From positions 1 through 33,898 of the forward strand of contig CAJNCJ010000017.1 of NCBI GenBank assembly GCA_905221235.1: a stretch of 33,898 nt of DNA, in the 5' to 3' direction. Below the pieces are notes generated by a model. The model saw only the letters and a list, made by a program, of their open reading frames with translations. It was not told the origin of the DNA and ran no database searches. The DNA is from a bacterium. Lineage in GTDB: Bacteria > Bacillota > Bacilli > Lactobacillales > Streptococcaceae. Made by a program: the position numbers and the translations under genes. Shown piece by piece: positions 9,102-18,201 of this stretch. How positions within the stretch are numbered: position 1 is the stretch's first letter; every line of letters begins with the position of its first letter.

Positions 9102-10469
9102 TTATTCTTTTTCTTGATATTTGGGTAAGAAGGTTTCCATCAAGAAAGAAGTATCGTAATCTCCAGCAATAACATTGCGATCTGAAATGAGGTCAAGCTG
9201 GAAATCTGCATTGGTCTGTACCCCTTCAATCTCTAATTCATAGAGGGCACGTTGCATTTTCATCAAGGCATCAAAACGATTTTCGCCGTGTACGATGATT
9301 TTAGCAATCATACTATCATAATAAGGCGGAATGGTATATCCTGGATAAACTGCTGAATCCACGCGCAAGCCGACTCCTCCACTTGGGAGATAGAGATTGG
9401 TAATCTTACCTGGACTTGGAGCAAAGTTGAAGGCTGGATTTTCTGCATTGATCCGACACTCGATAGCATGGCCACGTAGGACAATATCTTCTTGCTTAAC
9501 AGATAGAGGCTGACCCGCCGCAATGCGAATCTGTTCCTTAACAATATCCACACCTGAAACAAACTCTGTAACAGGATGTTCTACTTGTACACGAGTATTC
9601 ATTTCCATGAAGTAGAAGTTGCTACTTGCTTCATCAAGCAGAAACTCAATGGTTCCTGCATTCTCATAGCCAACAAACTCTGCCGCTCGAACAGCAGCAG
9701 CACCAATTTCATTGCGTAGCGTTTTTCCGATTGCAATCGAAGGGCTTTCTTCTAAAACCTTTTGATTATTCCGTTGAAGAGAACAATCCCGTTCCCCCAA
9801 GTGAATCACATTTCCGTGTTCATCTCCTAGAATTTGAACCTCGATGTGGCGAGCTGGATAAATAACCCGTTCTATATACATAGCACCATTGCCATAATTG
9901 GCCTTGGCTTCGCTAGAGGCAGTTTCAAAGGCTGAAACGAGGTCTTCTGGTTTTTCAACCTTACGAATCCCTTTACCACCACCACCTGCTGAAGCCTTGA
10001 GCATCACAGGATAGCCAATTTTTTCAGCAACAATCAAGGCTTCCTCAGAGTTATGCACTTCTCCATCTGAACCTGGAATGACAGGTACACCAGCTTTAAT
10101 CATCTGAGCACGCGCATTGATCTTGTCTCCCATCATATCCATAACATGACCAGATGGACCGATAAACTTGATTCCCACCTCTTCGCACATGGTTGCAAAT
10201 TTGGAATTTTCACTTAGAAATCCAAAACCGGGGTGAATGGCTTCTGCTTCAGTCAAAACTGCAGCTGATAGAACCGCATTAATATTGAGATAAGACTCTG
10301 TTGCTTTCCCAGGACCAATACAAACAGCTTCATCTGCCAAAAGCGTATGAAGGGCTTCCTTATCAGCAGTTGAATAAACCGCTACCGTCGCAATCCCCAA
10401 TTCACGCGCCGCACGGATAATACGGACCGCAATTTCACCACGATTGGCAATTAAAATTTTTCGAAACAT
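9102..10469 (-). CDS. accC: Acetyl-CoA carboxylase, biotin carboxylase subunit
   Basis: AccC uses ATP and bicarbonate to carboxylate the biotin carried by AccB. The 455-residue protein has the N-terminal domain (MFRKILIANRGEIAVRIIRA), the ATP-grasp glycine loop GGGGKG at 162-167, the metal and ATP segment (FYFMEMNTRVQVEHPVTE), and the C-terminal biotin carboxylase domain (GHAIECRINAENP). It lies 11 nt after fabZ, with a GGAGG-type site before the ATG. Confidence 0.98.
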   Translation of the reverse strand: MFRKILIANRGEIAVRIIRAARELGIATVAVYSTADKEALHTLLADEAVCIGPGKATESYLNINAVLSAAVLTEAEAIHPGFGFLSENSKFATMCEEVGIKFIGPSGHVMDMMGDKINARAQMIKAGVPVIPGSDGEVHNSEEALIVAEKIGYPVMLKASAGGGGKGIRKVEKPEDLVSAFETASSEAKANYGNGAMYIERVIYPARHIEVQILGDEHGNVIHLGERDCSLQRNNQKVLEESPSIAIGKTLRNEIGAAAVRAAEFVGYENAGTIEFLLDEASSNFYFMEMNTRVQVEHPVTEFVSGVDIVKEQIRIAAGQPLSVKQEDIVLRGHAIECRINAENPAFNFAPSPGKITNLYLPSGGVGLRVDSAVYPGYTIPPYYDSMIAKIIVHGENRFDALMKMQRALYELEIEGVQTNADFQLDLISDRNVIAGDYDTSFLMETFLPKYQEKE

Positions 10470-10480
10470 GGAGAACCTCC

Positions 10481-10903
10481 TTAGTTCCCAATTGCAAAGG
10501 TTAGAGTACCACTAGCTGCAAGCTTGCCATCCACTTCAGCTTTGGCTTCAACCACGGCAATGGTGCCACGACGTTTTACAAAAGTCGCTGTCATAACCAA
10601 TTGGTCGCCTGGTACAACTTGCTTCTTAAACTTAACCTTGTCCATACCAGCATAAAAGACTAGTTTCCCTTTATTTTCAGGCTTAGACAACTCCAAAACA
10701 CCAGCTGTTTGCGCCAAGGCTTCCATAATCAGAACGCCTGGCATAACTGGATATTGAGGAAAATGGCCGTTAAAGAAGGGCTCATTGATGGTCACATTTT
10801 TGATGGCAACAATGGTATCCTCGCTCACTTCCAAGACACGGTCCACTAGGAGCATAGGATAACGGTGGGGAAGAGCTTCTTTGATTCCTTGAATATCGAT
10901 CAT
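10481..10903 (-). CDS. fabZ: 3-hydroxyacyl-ACP dehydratase FabZ
   Basis: FabZ removes water from 3-hydroxyacyl-ACP to give trans-2-enoyl-ACP. In streptococci its product is shared between FabK (saturated branch) and FabM (unsaturated branch). The 140-residue hotdog-fold protein has [13 protein letters not shown], the catalytic His47 in [12 protein letters not shown], and Glu61 in [10 protein letters not shown]. It overlaps accB by 4 nt and precedes accC by 11 nt. Confidence 0.98.
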   Translation of the reverse strand: MIDIQGIKEALPHRYPMLLVDRVLEVSEDTIVAIKNVTINEPFFNGHFPQYPVMPGVLIMEALAQTAGVLELSKPENKGKLVFYAGMDKVKFKKQVVPGDQLVMTATFVKRRGTIAVVEAKAEVDGKLAASGTLTFAIGN

Positions 10904-11385
10904 TTGATACGTACCAATCCTTTACCAAACTCAACCATTTCTTCGTTAGAAACGAGAATTTCCGTTACCACACCATCCTTAAGAGCTGGGATTTCATTCA
11001 TGACTTTCATAGCTTCGATAATTACCAATGTTTGGCCTTTTTTAACACTATCACCAACTGAAACGAAAGCAGGTTTATCTGGACCAGCAGCCAAGTAAGC
11101 CACCCCAACAAGTGGGCTCTCTACAACATCTCCCTCAGCAGCCACACTTGTTTCAGCTGACGCTGGAACTTCTTCTGTTACAGGCTCTGCTGAAGCAGAT
11201 GTAGGAGTCGCTGGACTTGGTGTTGCTAGAACGGGCGCTGGTGCGACTGGAGCTGCAACTTCAGGTACAAGTCTAGCTTCATTCTTGCTAAACTGTAACT
11301 CATCCGTCCCATTTTTATAAGAAAATTCTCTCAAACTTGACTGGTCAAATTGGGCCATCAAGTCTTTAATATCGTTTAAATTCAT
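10900..11385 (-). CDS. accB: Biotin carboxyl carrier protein of acetyl-CoA carboxylase
   Basis: AccB carries biotin between the carboxylase AccC and the transferase AccAD. The 161-residue protein has a short N-terminal helix region, an Ala/Pro/Glu-rich flexible linker (about residues 40-85) and a C-terminal biotinyl domain with EAMKVMNEI, where Lys127 is the biotinylated residue. It starts 2 nt after the fabF stop and overlaps fabZ by 4 nt. Confidence 0.98.
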   Translation of the reverse strand: MNLNDIKDLMAQFDQSSLREFSYKNGTDELQFSKNEARLVPEVAAPVAPAPVLATPSPATPTSASAEPVTEEVPASAETSVAAEGDVVESPLVGVAYLAAGPDKPAFVSVGDSVKKGQTLVIIEAMKVMNEIPALKDGVVTEILVSNEEMVEFGKGLVRIK

Positions 11386-11387
11386 AC

Positions 11388-12623
11388 TTATTTATTCTCC
11401 CAACGTTTGAAAGCAAGAACGGCATTGTGGCCACCAAAACCAAAGGTATTTGAAATAGCGTATGGAATTTCTTGCTCCAAGCCTTGTCCATAAACGACAT
11501 TGGCTTCTATATAATCTGATACTTCACTTGTTCCAGCTGTCATTGGTACAAAGTTATGACGCATGGCTTCGATGGTGACAATAGCTTCTACTGCACCTGC
11601 AGCGCCTAGCAAATGGCCCGTGAAGGACTTGGTTGATGACACAGGTACTTCCTTACCAAGAACAGCTACGATAGCTCCACTTTCTCCTTTTTCGTTAGCA
11701 GGAGTTGACGTTCCGTGAGCATTGACATAGGCTACTTGCTCTGGAGAAATCTCAGCTTCTTCCAAGGCTAGTTTGATGGCCTTGATAGCTCCCTGACCTT
11801 CTGGATGTGGTGAAGTCATATGGTAGGCATCACAGGTATTTCCGTAACCAACCACTTCAGCAAGGATCGTTGCCCCACGTTTTTCAGCGTGTTCAAGACT
11901 TTCAAGAACCAACATCCCTGAACCTTCACCCATAACAAAACCATTGCGATCCTTATCAAATGGAATGGAAGCACGACTTGGATCCTCTGTAGTTGATAGA
12001 GCAGTTAGGGCTTGGAAACCAGCAATAGCAAAAGGTGTAATAGAAGCTTCCGAACCACCTACCAACATAACATCTTGGAAACCAAACTTAATTGAGCGGA
12101 AGGCATCCCCAATCGCGTCATTTGATGAAGCGCAGGCAGTATTGATGGATTTACAAACACCGTTTGCTCCAAAACGCATAGCAACATTTCCTGATGCCAT
12201 ATTTGGCAAGGCCTTTGGAAGGGTCAATGGTTTCACACGTTTCGGACCTTTTTCGTTGAGACGAAGCACTTGATCTTCAATTTCCTTGATTCCACCAATA
12301 CCAGAGGCAACGATAACACCAAAACGATCCTTGTCAATAGCCTCTACATCCAGATTGGCATGGTTGACAGCCTCTTGGGCTGCATATAAGGCATATAAAG
12401 AGTAGTTATCAAAACGGTTGGTATCTTTCTTTACAAAGTATTTATCAAAAGGAAAATCTTGGATTTCTGCTGCATTATGCACATCAAAGTCACTATGATC
12501 AAATTTTGTAATTGGACCAATTCCGATTTTTCCACTTGTCAAGCTATTCCAAAATTCTTCTGGTGTATTTCCGATTGGAGATATCACTCCATAACCTGTT
12601 ACTACTACACGATTTAGTTTCAT
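11388..12623 (-). CDS. fabF: 3-oxoacyl-ACP synthase II FabF
   Basis: FabF condenses malonyl-ACP with the growing acyl-ACP and does most elongation steps. The 411-residue thiolase-fold protein shows the Cys-His-His triad: Cys164 in NTACASSND, His303 in NAHGTSTPAN and His337 in SFTGHLLGAAG. No FabB is seen, so FabF probably elongates both saturated and unsaturated chains here. It is 21 nt after fabG. Confidence 0.98.
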   Translation of the reverse strand: MKLNRVVVTGYGVISPIGNTPEEFWNSLTSGKIGIGPITKFDHSDFDVHNAAEIQDFPFDKYFVKKDTNRFDNYSLYALYAAQEAVNHANLDVEAIDKDRFGVIVASGIGGIKEIEDQVLRLNEKGPKRVKPLTLPKALPNMASGNVAMRFGANGVCKSINTACASSNDAIGDAFRSIKFGFQDVMLVGGSEASITPFAIAGFQALTALSTTEDPSRASIPFDKDRNGFVMGEGSGMLVLESLEHAEKRGATILAEVVGYGNTCDAYHMTSPHPEGQGAIKAIKLALEEAEISPEQVAYVNAHGTSTPANEKGESGAIVAVLGKEVPVSSTKSFTGHLLGAAGAVEAIVTIEAMRHNFVPMTAGTSEVSDYIEANVVYGQGLEQEIPYAISNTFGFGGHNAVLAFKRWENK

Positions 12624-12644
12624 CTTTTTTACCTCTAGCTTCTG

Positions 12645-13376
12645 CTACATACTGAGGCCGCCATCAATGGCAACCACTTGACCAGTTAGATAATCTTGGC
12701 CTGCTAAAAATACTGTTAAATCTGCAACCTGCTCTGCCTGCCCAAATTCTTTCATAGGAATTTGCGCCAGCATGGCATCTTTTACCTTGTCTGATAGAAC
12801 AGCTGTCATATCGGACTCAATCATTCCAGGTGCGATAGCATTGACTCTGATATTGCGATTGGCCACTTCACGCGCCACAGACTTGGTAAAACCAATCAAA
12901 CCAGCCTTAGAAGCAGCATAGTTAGCTTGACCAATATTTCCCATCAAACCAACAACACTAGACATATTAATGATAGCACCTTCTCTGGCTTTCATCATCG
13001 GTTTCAAGACTGATTGTGTCATGTTAAAGGCACCAGTCAGATTCACTTTAAGCACTTTTTCAAAATCTACTTCTGTCATCTTGAGCATCAGGGTATCTTG
13101 GGTAATTCCAGCATTGTTGACCAAAACATCTACTGAACCCAGCTCTGCAATAGCTTGATCAACCATACGCTTAGCGTCTGCAAAATCCGACACATCCCCT
13201 GAAATGGGAATCACCTTGACACCATAGTCTGCAAAGTCAGCGAGCAATTCTTCTGAGATAGACCCACGACTGTTTAAGACAATATTGGCTCCCGCTTGAG
13301 CAAACTTGTGGGCGATGGCAAGACCAATACCACGACTCGAACCTGTAATAAAGATATTTTTATTTTTTAGTTGCAT
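12645..13376 (-). CDS. fabG: 3-oxoacyl-ACP reductase FabG
   Basis: FabG reduces 3-oxoacyl-ACP to 3-hydroxyacyl-ACP with NADPH. The 243-residue short-chain dehydrogenase has the cofactor loop TGSSRGIG (11-18), NNAG (87-90) and the catalytic Ser140, Tyr153 and Lys157 (YAASK). The C terminus (LTGQVVAIDGGLSM) is typical. A GGAG site lies before the ATG, 25 nt after fabD. Confidence 0.98.
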   Translation of the reverse strand: MQLKNKNIFITGSSRGIGLAIAHKFAQAGANIVLNSRGSISEELLADFADYGVKVIPISGDVSDFADAKRMVDQAIAELGSVDVLVNNAGITQDTLMLKMTEVDFEKVLKVNLTGAFNMTQSVLKPMMKAREGAIINMSSVVGLMGNIGQANYAASKAGLIGFTKSVAREVANRNIRVNAIAPGMIESDMTAVLSDKVKDAMLAQIPMKEFGQAEQVADLTVFLAGQDYLTGQVVAIDGGLSM

Positions 13377-13401
13377 TCTTTTCTCCTGTGTCCTCTTGCA
13401 T

Positions 13402-14340
13402 TTATGGAAGAAGGGATTCCTCGTTTTCTAGCAAGGTTTCCAAACTAGCCTGATCTTCAACAGTGACTAGTTTAGCTGTCTTATCAATTTTTTTGACAAA
13501 ACCTGACAAGACTTTCCCCGGTCCGATCTCGATAAAGTTGGTTACGCCTGCTTCTTGCATAACTGCAATACTTTCATAGAAACGAACTGGTTCCTTGACC
13601 TGACGCGTCAAAAGTTGAGCAATGTCTTCTTTTTGCATCACAGTAGCTTCTGTATTACCGACTAGGGGACAAGTAAAATCTGAAAAACTTACTTGAGCTA
13701 GAGTTTCAGCTAGTTTCTGGCTAGCAGGCTCAAGGAGAGCGGTATGAAAGGGACCTGACACCTTGAGAGGAATCAAGCGTTTGGCACCTACTTCTTGCAA
13801 GAGTTCAACAGCTCTGTCAACCGCAACCACTTCTCCACCAATGACGATTTGTGCAGGTGTATTATAGTTGGCTGGGGTAACCACTCCAAGTTCAGAAGCT
13901 TTTCGACAGACTTCTTCAATAACCTCTACTGGCGTATTGAGTACTGCCACCATCTTGCCAGATCCAGCAGGAGCCGCTTCTTCCATATAGGCTCCACGCT
14001 GAGCTACCAAGGCAACCGCATCTTCAAAATTCAAGGCACCACTAGCCACCAAGGCAGAGTATTCTCCAAGGGACAAACCAGCAACCATATCAGGCTGATA
14101 TCCCTTTTCTTGCAATAAACGGTATATAGCAACTGAAGTCGCTAGAATGGCTGGTTGGGTATAGCGAGTCTGATTGAGTTTTTCTTCTTCTGTATCAATG
14201 AGATGACGCAAATCATAACCAAGAACCTGACTCGCTTGATCAATCGTTTCTTTGACAATCGGATACTGATCATAGAGATCCCGTCCCATACCTAGATACT
14301 GGGCACCTTGGCCAGCAAATAAAAAGGCTGTTTTAGTCAT
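13402..14340 (-). CDS. fabD: Malonyl-CoA:ACP transacylase FabD
   Basis: FabD moves malonyl from CoA to the ACP phosphopantetheine arm and supplies the extender unit. The 312-residue protein has LFAGQGAQYLGMG at the start, the nucleophile Ser90 in GLSLGEYSAL, and the partner His199 in VSGPFHTALL. The start codon lies 8 nt inside the end of fabK and has a GGAG site, which suggests coupling to fabK. Confidence 0.98.
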   Translation of the reverse strand: MTKTAFLFAGQGAQYLGMGRDLYDQYPIVKETIDQASQVLGYDLRHLIDTEEEKLNQTRYTQPAILATSVAIYRLLQEKGYQPDMVAGLSLGEYSALVASGALNFEDAVALVAQRGAYMEEAAPAGSGKMVAVLNTPVEVIEEVCRKASELGVVTPANYNTPAQIVIGGEVVAVDRAVELLQEVGAKRLIPLKVSGPFHTALLEPASQKLAETLAQVSFSDFTCPLVGNTEATVMQKEDIAQLLTRQVKEPVRFYESIAVMQEAGVTNFIEIGPGKVLSGFVKKIDKTAKLVTVEDQASLETLLENEESLLP

Positions 14341-15307
14341 TTCTTACAACTCCTGCCCAACGAGAGGCTTCTTCTTGAATTTTCTTAGCAGCTCCGTAGT
14401 ACAAATCTTTTAGGATTTCTTCAGCTGTTTCTTCTTTGGAAACAAGCCCCGCAATTTGACCTGCCATGACAGATCCGCCATCCACATCCCCGTGAACAAC
14501 TGCTTTGGCTAGGGCACCTGCTCCCATTTGTTCAAAAATTTCTAAATCAGGATTTTCCTGTTTAAAGGCATCTTTCTCAGCTTTTTCAAAATCACGAGTC
14601 AATTGATTTTTAATAGCACGAACAGCATGTCCAAAGTGTTGGGCTGAAATCGTAGTATCAATATCTCTAGCTTTTAAAATCTTGGCCTTATAATTTGGAT
14701 GGGCATTAGACTCTTTTGCAACGACAAAACGTGTTCCAACCTGAACAGCCTCTGCACCTAGCATAAAGCCAGCAGCAGCACCTTCACCATCCGCAATCCC
14801 TCCTGCAGCAATAACAGGAATAGATACAGCTGCAGCTACCTGGCGTACCAAGGTCATGGTTGTTAATTTACCGATATGTCCCCCAGCTTCCATTCCTTCT
14901 GCAATAACAGCGTCCGCACCGATTTTTTCCATGCGTTTAGCTAGGGCAACACTTGGTACAACAGGAATAACTGTAATGCCAGCTTCATGGAAGCGTTCCA
15001 TGTATTTACCAGGATTTCCTGCCCCTGTTGTAACAACCTTAACACCTTCCTCGATAACGAGATCTACAATATCTTCCACAAAAGGAGATAAAAGCATGAT
15101 GTTGACACCAAAGGGTTTATCCGTCAATGATTTGATTTTATCAATATTTGCCTTGACAACTTCTTTAGGGGCATTTCCCCCACCGATAATGCCTAGTCCT
15201 CCAGCCTTGGAAACAGCCCCTGCCAAATCACCATCAGCAACCCAGGCCATTCCTCCTTGGAAAATAGGATAATCAATGTTCAATAATTCTGTAATACGCG
15301 TTTTCAT
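14333..15307 (-). CDS. fabK: Enoyl-ACP reductase II (FMN-dependent) FabK
   Basis: FabK reduces trans-2-enoyl-ACP, the last step of each cycle. It is the flavoprotein type that replaces FabI in streptococci, and the reason they tolerate triclosan. The 324-residue TIM-barrel protein shows GGMAWVADGDLA, FGVNIMLLSP, the catalytic His144 in EAGGHIG, and FMN-phosphate segments (IPVIAAGGIADG, MLGAEAVQVGTRF). A GGAGG site precedes the ATG. An upstream hairpin and a FabT-like operator suggest a separate transcript start here. Confidence 0.98.
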   Translation of the reverse strand: MKTRITELLNIDYPIFQGGMAWVADGDLAGAVSKAGGLGIIGGGNAPKEVVKANIDKIKSLTDKPFGVNIMLLSPFVEDIVDLVIEEGVKVVTTGAGNPGKYMERFHEAGITVIPVVPSVALAKRMEKIGADAVIAEGMEAGGHIGKLTTMTLVRQVAAAVSIPVIAAGGIADGEGAAAGFMLGAEAVQVGTRFVVAKESNAHPNYKAKILKARDIDTTISAQHFGHAVRAIKNQLTRDFEKAEKDAFKQENPDLEIFEQMGAGALAKAVVHGDVDGGSVMAGQIAGLVSKEETAEEILKDLYYGAAKKIQEEASRWAGVVRND

Positions 15308-15353
15308 AGTGCCTCCATCATTTCTTGCTTACGTAATAGTTCGATACTGTCAT

Positions 15354-15370
15354 AATTTGAAAATCAAACT
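15354..15370. promoter_or_regulatory. FabT operator upstream of fabK
   Basis: AATTTGAAAATCAAACT matches the known FabT palindrome (read on this strand AATTTGATAATCAAANT) at all but one position. It lies 47 nt before the fabK ATG, in the gap after acpP. I do not see a clear -10/-35 pair with it. Confidence 0.8.
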
Positions 15371-15383
15371 ATTGCCTAAACAA

Positions 15384-15410
15384 GAGGGAGCGGGTTTCCC
15401 TACTCCTTCT
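15384..15410 (-). terminator. Hairpin (terminator or attenuator) between acpP and fabK
   Basis: On the minus strand an imperfect stem of about 10 pairs (one bulge, one mismatch) closes an AAA loop and is followed by a U-rich stretch (TCTTGTTT). It would reduce read-through from the fabT-fabH-acpP transcript into fabK. Confidence 0.6.
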
Positions 15411-15423
15411 ATTTGTATTCTGC

Positions 15424-15648
15424 TTATTTTGTTTGCTCTTCAACGTAGGCAACCAAGTCACCAACTGTTTTCAAGTCATCTTCTGCTTCGATTTGGATAT
15501 CAAAAGCATCTTCAATTTCTGAGATTACTTGGAACAAGTCCAATGAATCTGCATCCAAGTCATCAAAAGTTGATTCAAGTGTTACTTCTGATGCGTCTTT
15601 TCCAAGTTCTTCAACGATAATTTCTTGTACTTTTTCAAATACTGCCAT
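15424..15648 (-). CDS. acpP: Acyl carrier protein
   Basis: ACP carries acyl intermediates on a phosphopantetheine arm between the Fab enzymes. In streptococci, acyl-ACP also acts with FabT to strengthen repression. The 74-residue acidic protein has the [10 protein letters not shown] motif with the modified Ser35. GGAG lies before the ATG. A 58-nt gap separates it from fabH, and a hairpin follows it. Confidence 0.97.
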   Translation of the reverse strand: MAVFEKVQEIIVEELGKDASEVTLESTFDDLDADSLDLFQVISEIEDAFDIQIEAEDDLKTVGDLVAYVEEQTK

Positions 15649-15706
15649 GATAGGACTCCTTTAAAATAAATAGTTTTTTATAACAATGTGTTCACCACAT
15701 GATTAC

Positions 15707-16681
15707 CTAAATTGTAAGAATGAGCGTGCCCCATGTCAAGCCTCCACCGAAGCCTGATAGAAGAACAGTCTGGCTACCATCTAAAGGGATGAGACCTTGT
15801 TCTACACACTCTGAAAGTAAAATCGGGATACTGGCTGCACTGGTATTTCCATACTCCATCATATTGGCTGGAAGTTTAGCTCGGTCGACACCGATTTTTT
15901 TAGCCATCTTATCCAAGATACGGTCATTGGCCTGATGAAGTAGCAGATAATCCAAGTCTATCGCCTCTATAGGAGACTCATCAATAGTCTGTTTGATAGA
16001 CTTGGCTACATCTCGAATGGCAAAATCAAAGACCGCGCGCCCATCCATCTTCAAAAATGAATCTGCATTTTCTTGATCTGAAAATGGCGAATGCAAGCCT
16101 GAATGTCCATAGGTCAGACACTCACTACGACTCCCATCGCTATTGAGACTCTCAGCCAAGAAATGCTCTTGCTCGCTAGCTTCTAGCAAGACTCCACCAG
16201 CACCATCTCCAAACAAAACAGCTGTTGATCGGTCTGACCAATCGACTGCTTTGGAGAGGGTTTCACTACCAATCACCAAGCCTTTTTGAAAGCGACCAGA
16301 AGCGATAAACTTTTCAGCAGTTGAAAGAGCAAATACAAATCCACTACAAGCAGCTGTTAGGTCAAAAGCAAAGGCCTTATTGGCACCAATATTAGCTTGG
16401 ACACGAGCAGCTGTAGAGGGCATCATCGAATCTGGAGTAATGGTAGCTAGGATGATAAAATCCAGCTCTTCCCCTGTGATTCCAGCTTTTGTCATCAGTT
16501 TCTTAGCAACTTCTGTAGCCAAATCACTGGTAGATTCTGTTCTTGAAATATGCCTTTGTCGTATTCCCGTCCGACTTGAAATCCACTCATCATTGGTATC
16601 CATAATCTGGGCCAAATCATGATTTGTAACCACTTGCTCTGGCACATAATGAGCAACCTGGCTTATTTTTGCAAAAGCCAT
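15707..16681 (-). CDS. fabH: 3-oxoacyl-ACP synthase III FabH
   Basis: FabH starts fatty-acid synthesis by condensing acetyl-CoA with malonyl-ACP. The 324-residue thiolase-fold protein has Cys112 in [10 protein letters not shown], His249 in LLLHQAN and Asn279 in YGNTSAAS. Its ATG overlaps the fabT stop by one base (TAATG), which indicates translational coupling to the regulator. Confidence 0.98.
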   Translation of the reverse strand: MAFAKISQVAHYVPEQVVTNHDLAQIMDTNDEWISSRTGIRQRHISRTESTSDLATEVAKKLMTKAGITGEELDFIILATITPDSMMPSTAARVQANIGANKAFAFDLTAACSGFVFALSTAEKFIASGRFQKGLVIGSETLSKAVDWSDRSTAVLFGDGAGGVLLEASEQEHFLAESLNSDGSRSECLTYGHSGLHSPFSDQENADSFLKMDGRAVFDFAIRDVAKSIKQTIDESPIEAIDLDYLLLHQANDRILDKMAKKIGVDRAKLPANMMEYGNTSAASIPILLSECVEQGLIPLDGSQTVLLSGFGGGLTWGTLILTI

Positions 16682-17115
16682 TATTTCAAATCCTCCAAAA
16701 ATTGATAAAGTTTAGTCAAACCTTTGCTCATGACTTCAGTTTCTTCCTTGCTCATACCTTCGATAATATTTTCGACCATGGCCTTGTGGAAACGTTTATG
16801 TAGTCTATGAACCAAGCGACCTTTCTTTGTCAAATGCAGATGTACCACACGACGATCCTGCTCTGAGCGAATGCGTTCAATGTAACCCTTGCGTTCAAGA
16901 TTATTCAAACTCGTCGTAACCGTCCCAAGAGTCACCATCAACTCTTTTGACACTTGACTTGGTGTCACGTCTGGGAATTTTCCAATTACATCGATTGTAT
17001 GGACTTCTTTGATGGAGATATCTTTGAAACGACTACCCCTCAAGCTAACTTCCTCGATAACGAGGACATTGTTAAATATAGATGTTAAATATTCATTAAT
17101 TCGTTGGTAGTCCAA
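16681..17115 (-). CDS. fabT: MarR-family fatty-acid synthesis repressor FabT
   Basis: FabT represses the fab genes by binding a TTTGA..TCAAA palindrome, and acyl-ACP acts as corepressor. The 144-residue product from the TTG at 17115 has the known FabT length and opening ([14 protein letters not shown], read as Met). The winged-helix region (about 45-105) includes [20 protein letters not shown] and [19 protein letters not shown]. This start is chosen because AGGAGGG lies 8 nt upstream; an in-frame TTG at 17136 precedes that Shine-Dalgarno sequence and cannot be served by it. The weak TTG start fits low expression of an autoregulated repressor. The stop overlaps the fabH start. Confidence 0.95.
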   Translation of the reverse strand: MDYQRINEYLTSIFNNVLVIEEVSLRGSRFKDISIKEVHTIDVIGKFPDVTPSQVSKELMVTLGTVTTSLNNLERKGYIERIRSEQDRRVVHLHLTKKGRLVHRLHKRFHKAMVENIIEGMSKEETEVMSKGLTKLYQFLEDLK

Positions 17116-17139
17116 TCTCTTTTCCCTCCTTTTCAAAAA

Positions 17140-17156
17140 ACTTTCACAATCAAAAC
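17140..17156. promoter_or_regulatory. FabT operator upstream of fabT
   Basis: On the minus strand GTTTTGATTGTGAAAGT matches the FabT palindrome at about 13 of 17 positions. It starts a few bases after the predicted transcription start, suitable for autorepression. A further TTTGAT half-site overlaps the -10. Confidence 0.65.
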
Positions 17157-17169
17157 ATTTGACAAAAGA

Positions 17170-17198
17170 ATTATATCAAACTTCAAAGAATGGTGCAA
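17170..17198 (-). promoter_or_regulatory. fabT promoter
   Basis: On the minus strand TTGCAC (17193-17198) and TATAAT (17170-17175) are separated by 17 nt. The -35 lies 8 nt after the fabM stop, so fabT and the genes behind it can be transcribed independently of fabM. Confidence 0.85.
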
Positions 17199-17206
17199 GT
17201 ATTTTC

Positions 17207-17992
17207 TTATTTTCCAGTAAATTTCGGTCTTCTTCTCTCCGAATGAGCCCGCACTCCCTCTTTGAAATCCTCTGTTTGGGCCAAGGATTCCTGTAGGTTC
17301 AATTCTAAAGCAGCATAATCTTGCCAGTCTTTGAATTGGCTCTTCCAAACCAACTTCTTGATAGCTGCATAAGAATTAGCTGACCCGCGTCTCAATTTTT
17401 TAAGAAGCTGTTCTCTCGTCTTTTCAAGTTTATCAGCTTCACAAACGCGGTAAACCAGCCCCCATTCTAAAGCTTTTTCTGAGGTCAAAGCCTCACCTGT
17501 CATGGCTAATTGAGTAGCACGCGTCACACCGATACTTCGGCTTAAGAGATGAATCCCACCTGCATCCGGAGCCAAACCAACACCAACAAAGGCTTGGATA
17601 AACTTAGCCTTATCCGTTGCAAGACAGAAATCTGCAGCAACAGCCATATTGGCTGCGGCACCTGCAACAGCCCCATCAACCTCCATCAAAACAGGTTTAG
17701 CTATTTGCTTGATTTTATAGGAAATAGTATTGACCAATTCTGCGATTTTCGTCAATGATGGAATATCATCCTCATCCACTGCTCGCTTCATCTCTACCAA
17801 ATCTCCCCCAACTGAGAAGACCTTTCCCTTGGCATTAATTAAGATAAAATGCACAGCCGGATCCTCTTCTGCCAGAGTCAGCGCTTCTAAAATCTCCTCA
17901 CACATAGGAATATGAAAGCCATTTGCAACCTCAGGACGGTTCAAGGTAAGGATTGCCAAATCCTCTTCAAGCTGATAAATAATATGTTCCAT
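17207..17992 (-). CDS. fabM: trans-2-decenoyl-ACP isomerase FabM
   Basis: FabM converts trans-2-decenoyl-ACP to cis-3-decenoyl-ACP, the branch point for unsaturated fatty acids in streptococci, where FabA is absent. The 261-residue crotonase-fold protein shows [16 protein letters not shown] and [19 protein letters not shown], the usual oxyanion-hole regions. By sequence alone it could be called an enoyl-CoA hydratase; its position directly upstream of fabT in the complete fab cluster supports FabM. It has its own promoter and an AAGGAG site. Confidence 0.92.
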   Translation of the reverse strand: MEHIIYQLEEDLAILTLNRPEVANGFHIPMCEEILEALTLAEEDPAVHFILINAKGKVFSVGGDLVEMKRAVDEDDIPSLTKIAELVNTISYKIKQIAKPVLMEVDGAVAGAAANMAVAADFCLATDKAKFIQAFVGVGLAPDAGGIHLLSRSIGVTRATQLAMTGEALTSEKALEWGLVYRVCEADKLEKTREQLLKKLRRGSANSYAAIKKLVWKSQFKDWQDYAALELNLQESLAQTEDFKEGVRAHSERRRPKFTGK

Positions 17993-18040
17993 CTGGGCTC
18001 CTTTTTGTTTACTAAGAGTTTTAAATTATTTTATTTTCAA

Positions 18041-18069
18041 AGTATATCTTTTTTAAAACTTGAAAGCAA
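18041..18069 (-). promoter_or_regulatory. fabM promoter
   Basis: On the minus strand TTGCTT (18064-18069) and TATACT (18041-18046) are 17 nt apart, 48 nt before the fabM ATG. No FabT-like palindrome is seen next to it, in line with fabM being outside FabT control in related species. Confidence 0.7.
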
Positions 18070-18143
18070 GAAAAAATCGTCTAAAAGTGTCTCTGCCGAT
18101 AAGAAAAGCTCCCTTTACTCTAGAAAGCATCTTATTTTCTTCA

Positions 18144-18172
18144 TTGAAAAAAGGCTTTCTTTCTGCTATAAT
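18144..18172 (+). promoter_or_regulatory. lysC promoter
   Basis: TTGAAA (18144-18149), a 17-nt spacer and TATAAT (18167-18172) with an extended TG lie 29 nt before the lysC ATG. Confidence 0.88.
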
Positions 18173-18201
18173 CGTATAAAATACTTACTTTAGGAGTTCT
18201 T

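Noticed and set aside
17116..17136. Upstream TTG start for fabT at 17136
   Set aside because: That TTG precedes the Shine-Dalgarno sequence used for 17115 and has no site of its own.
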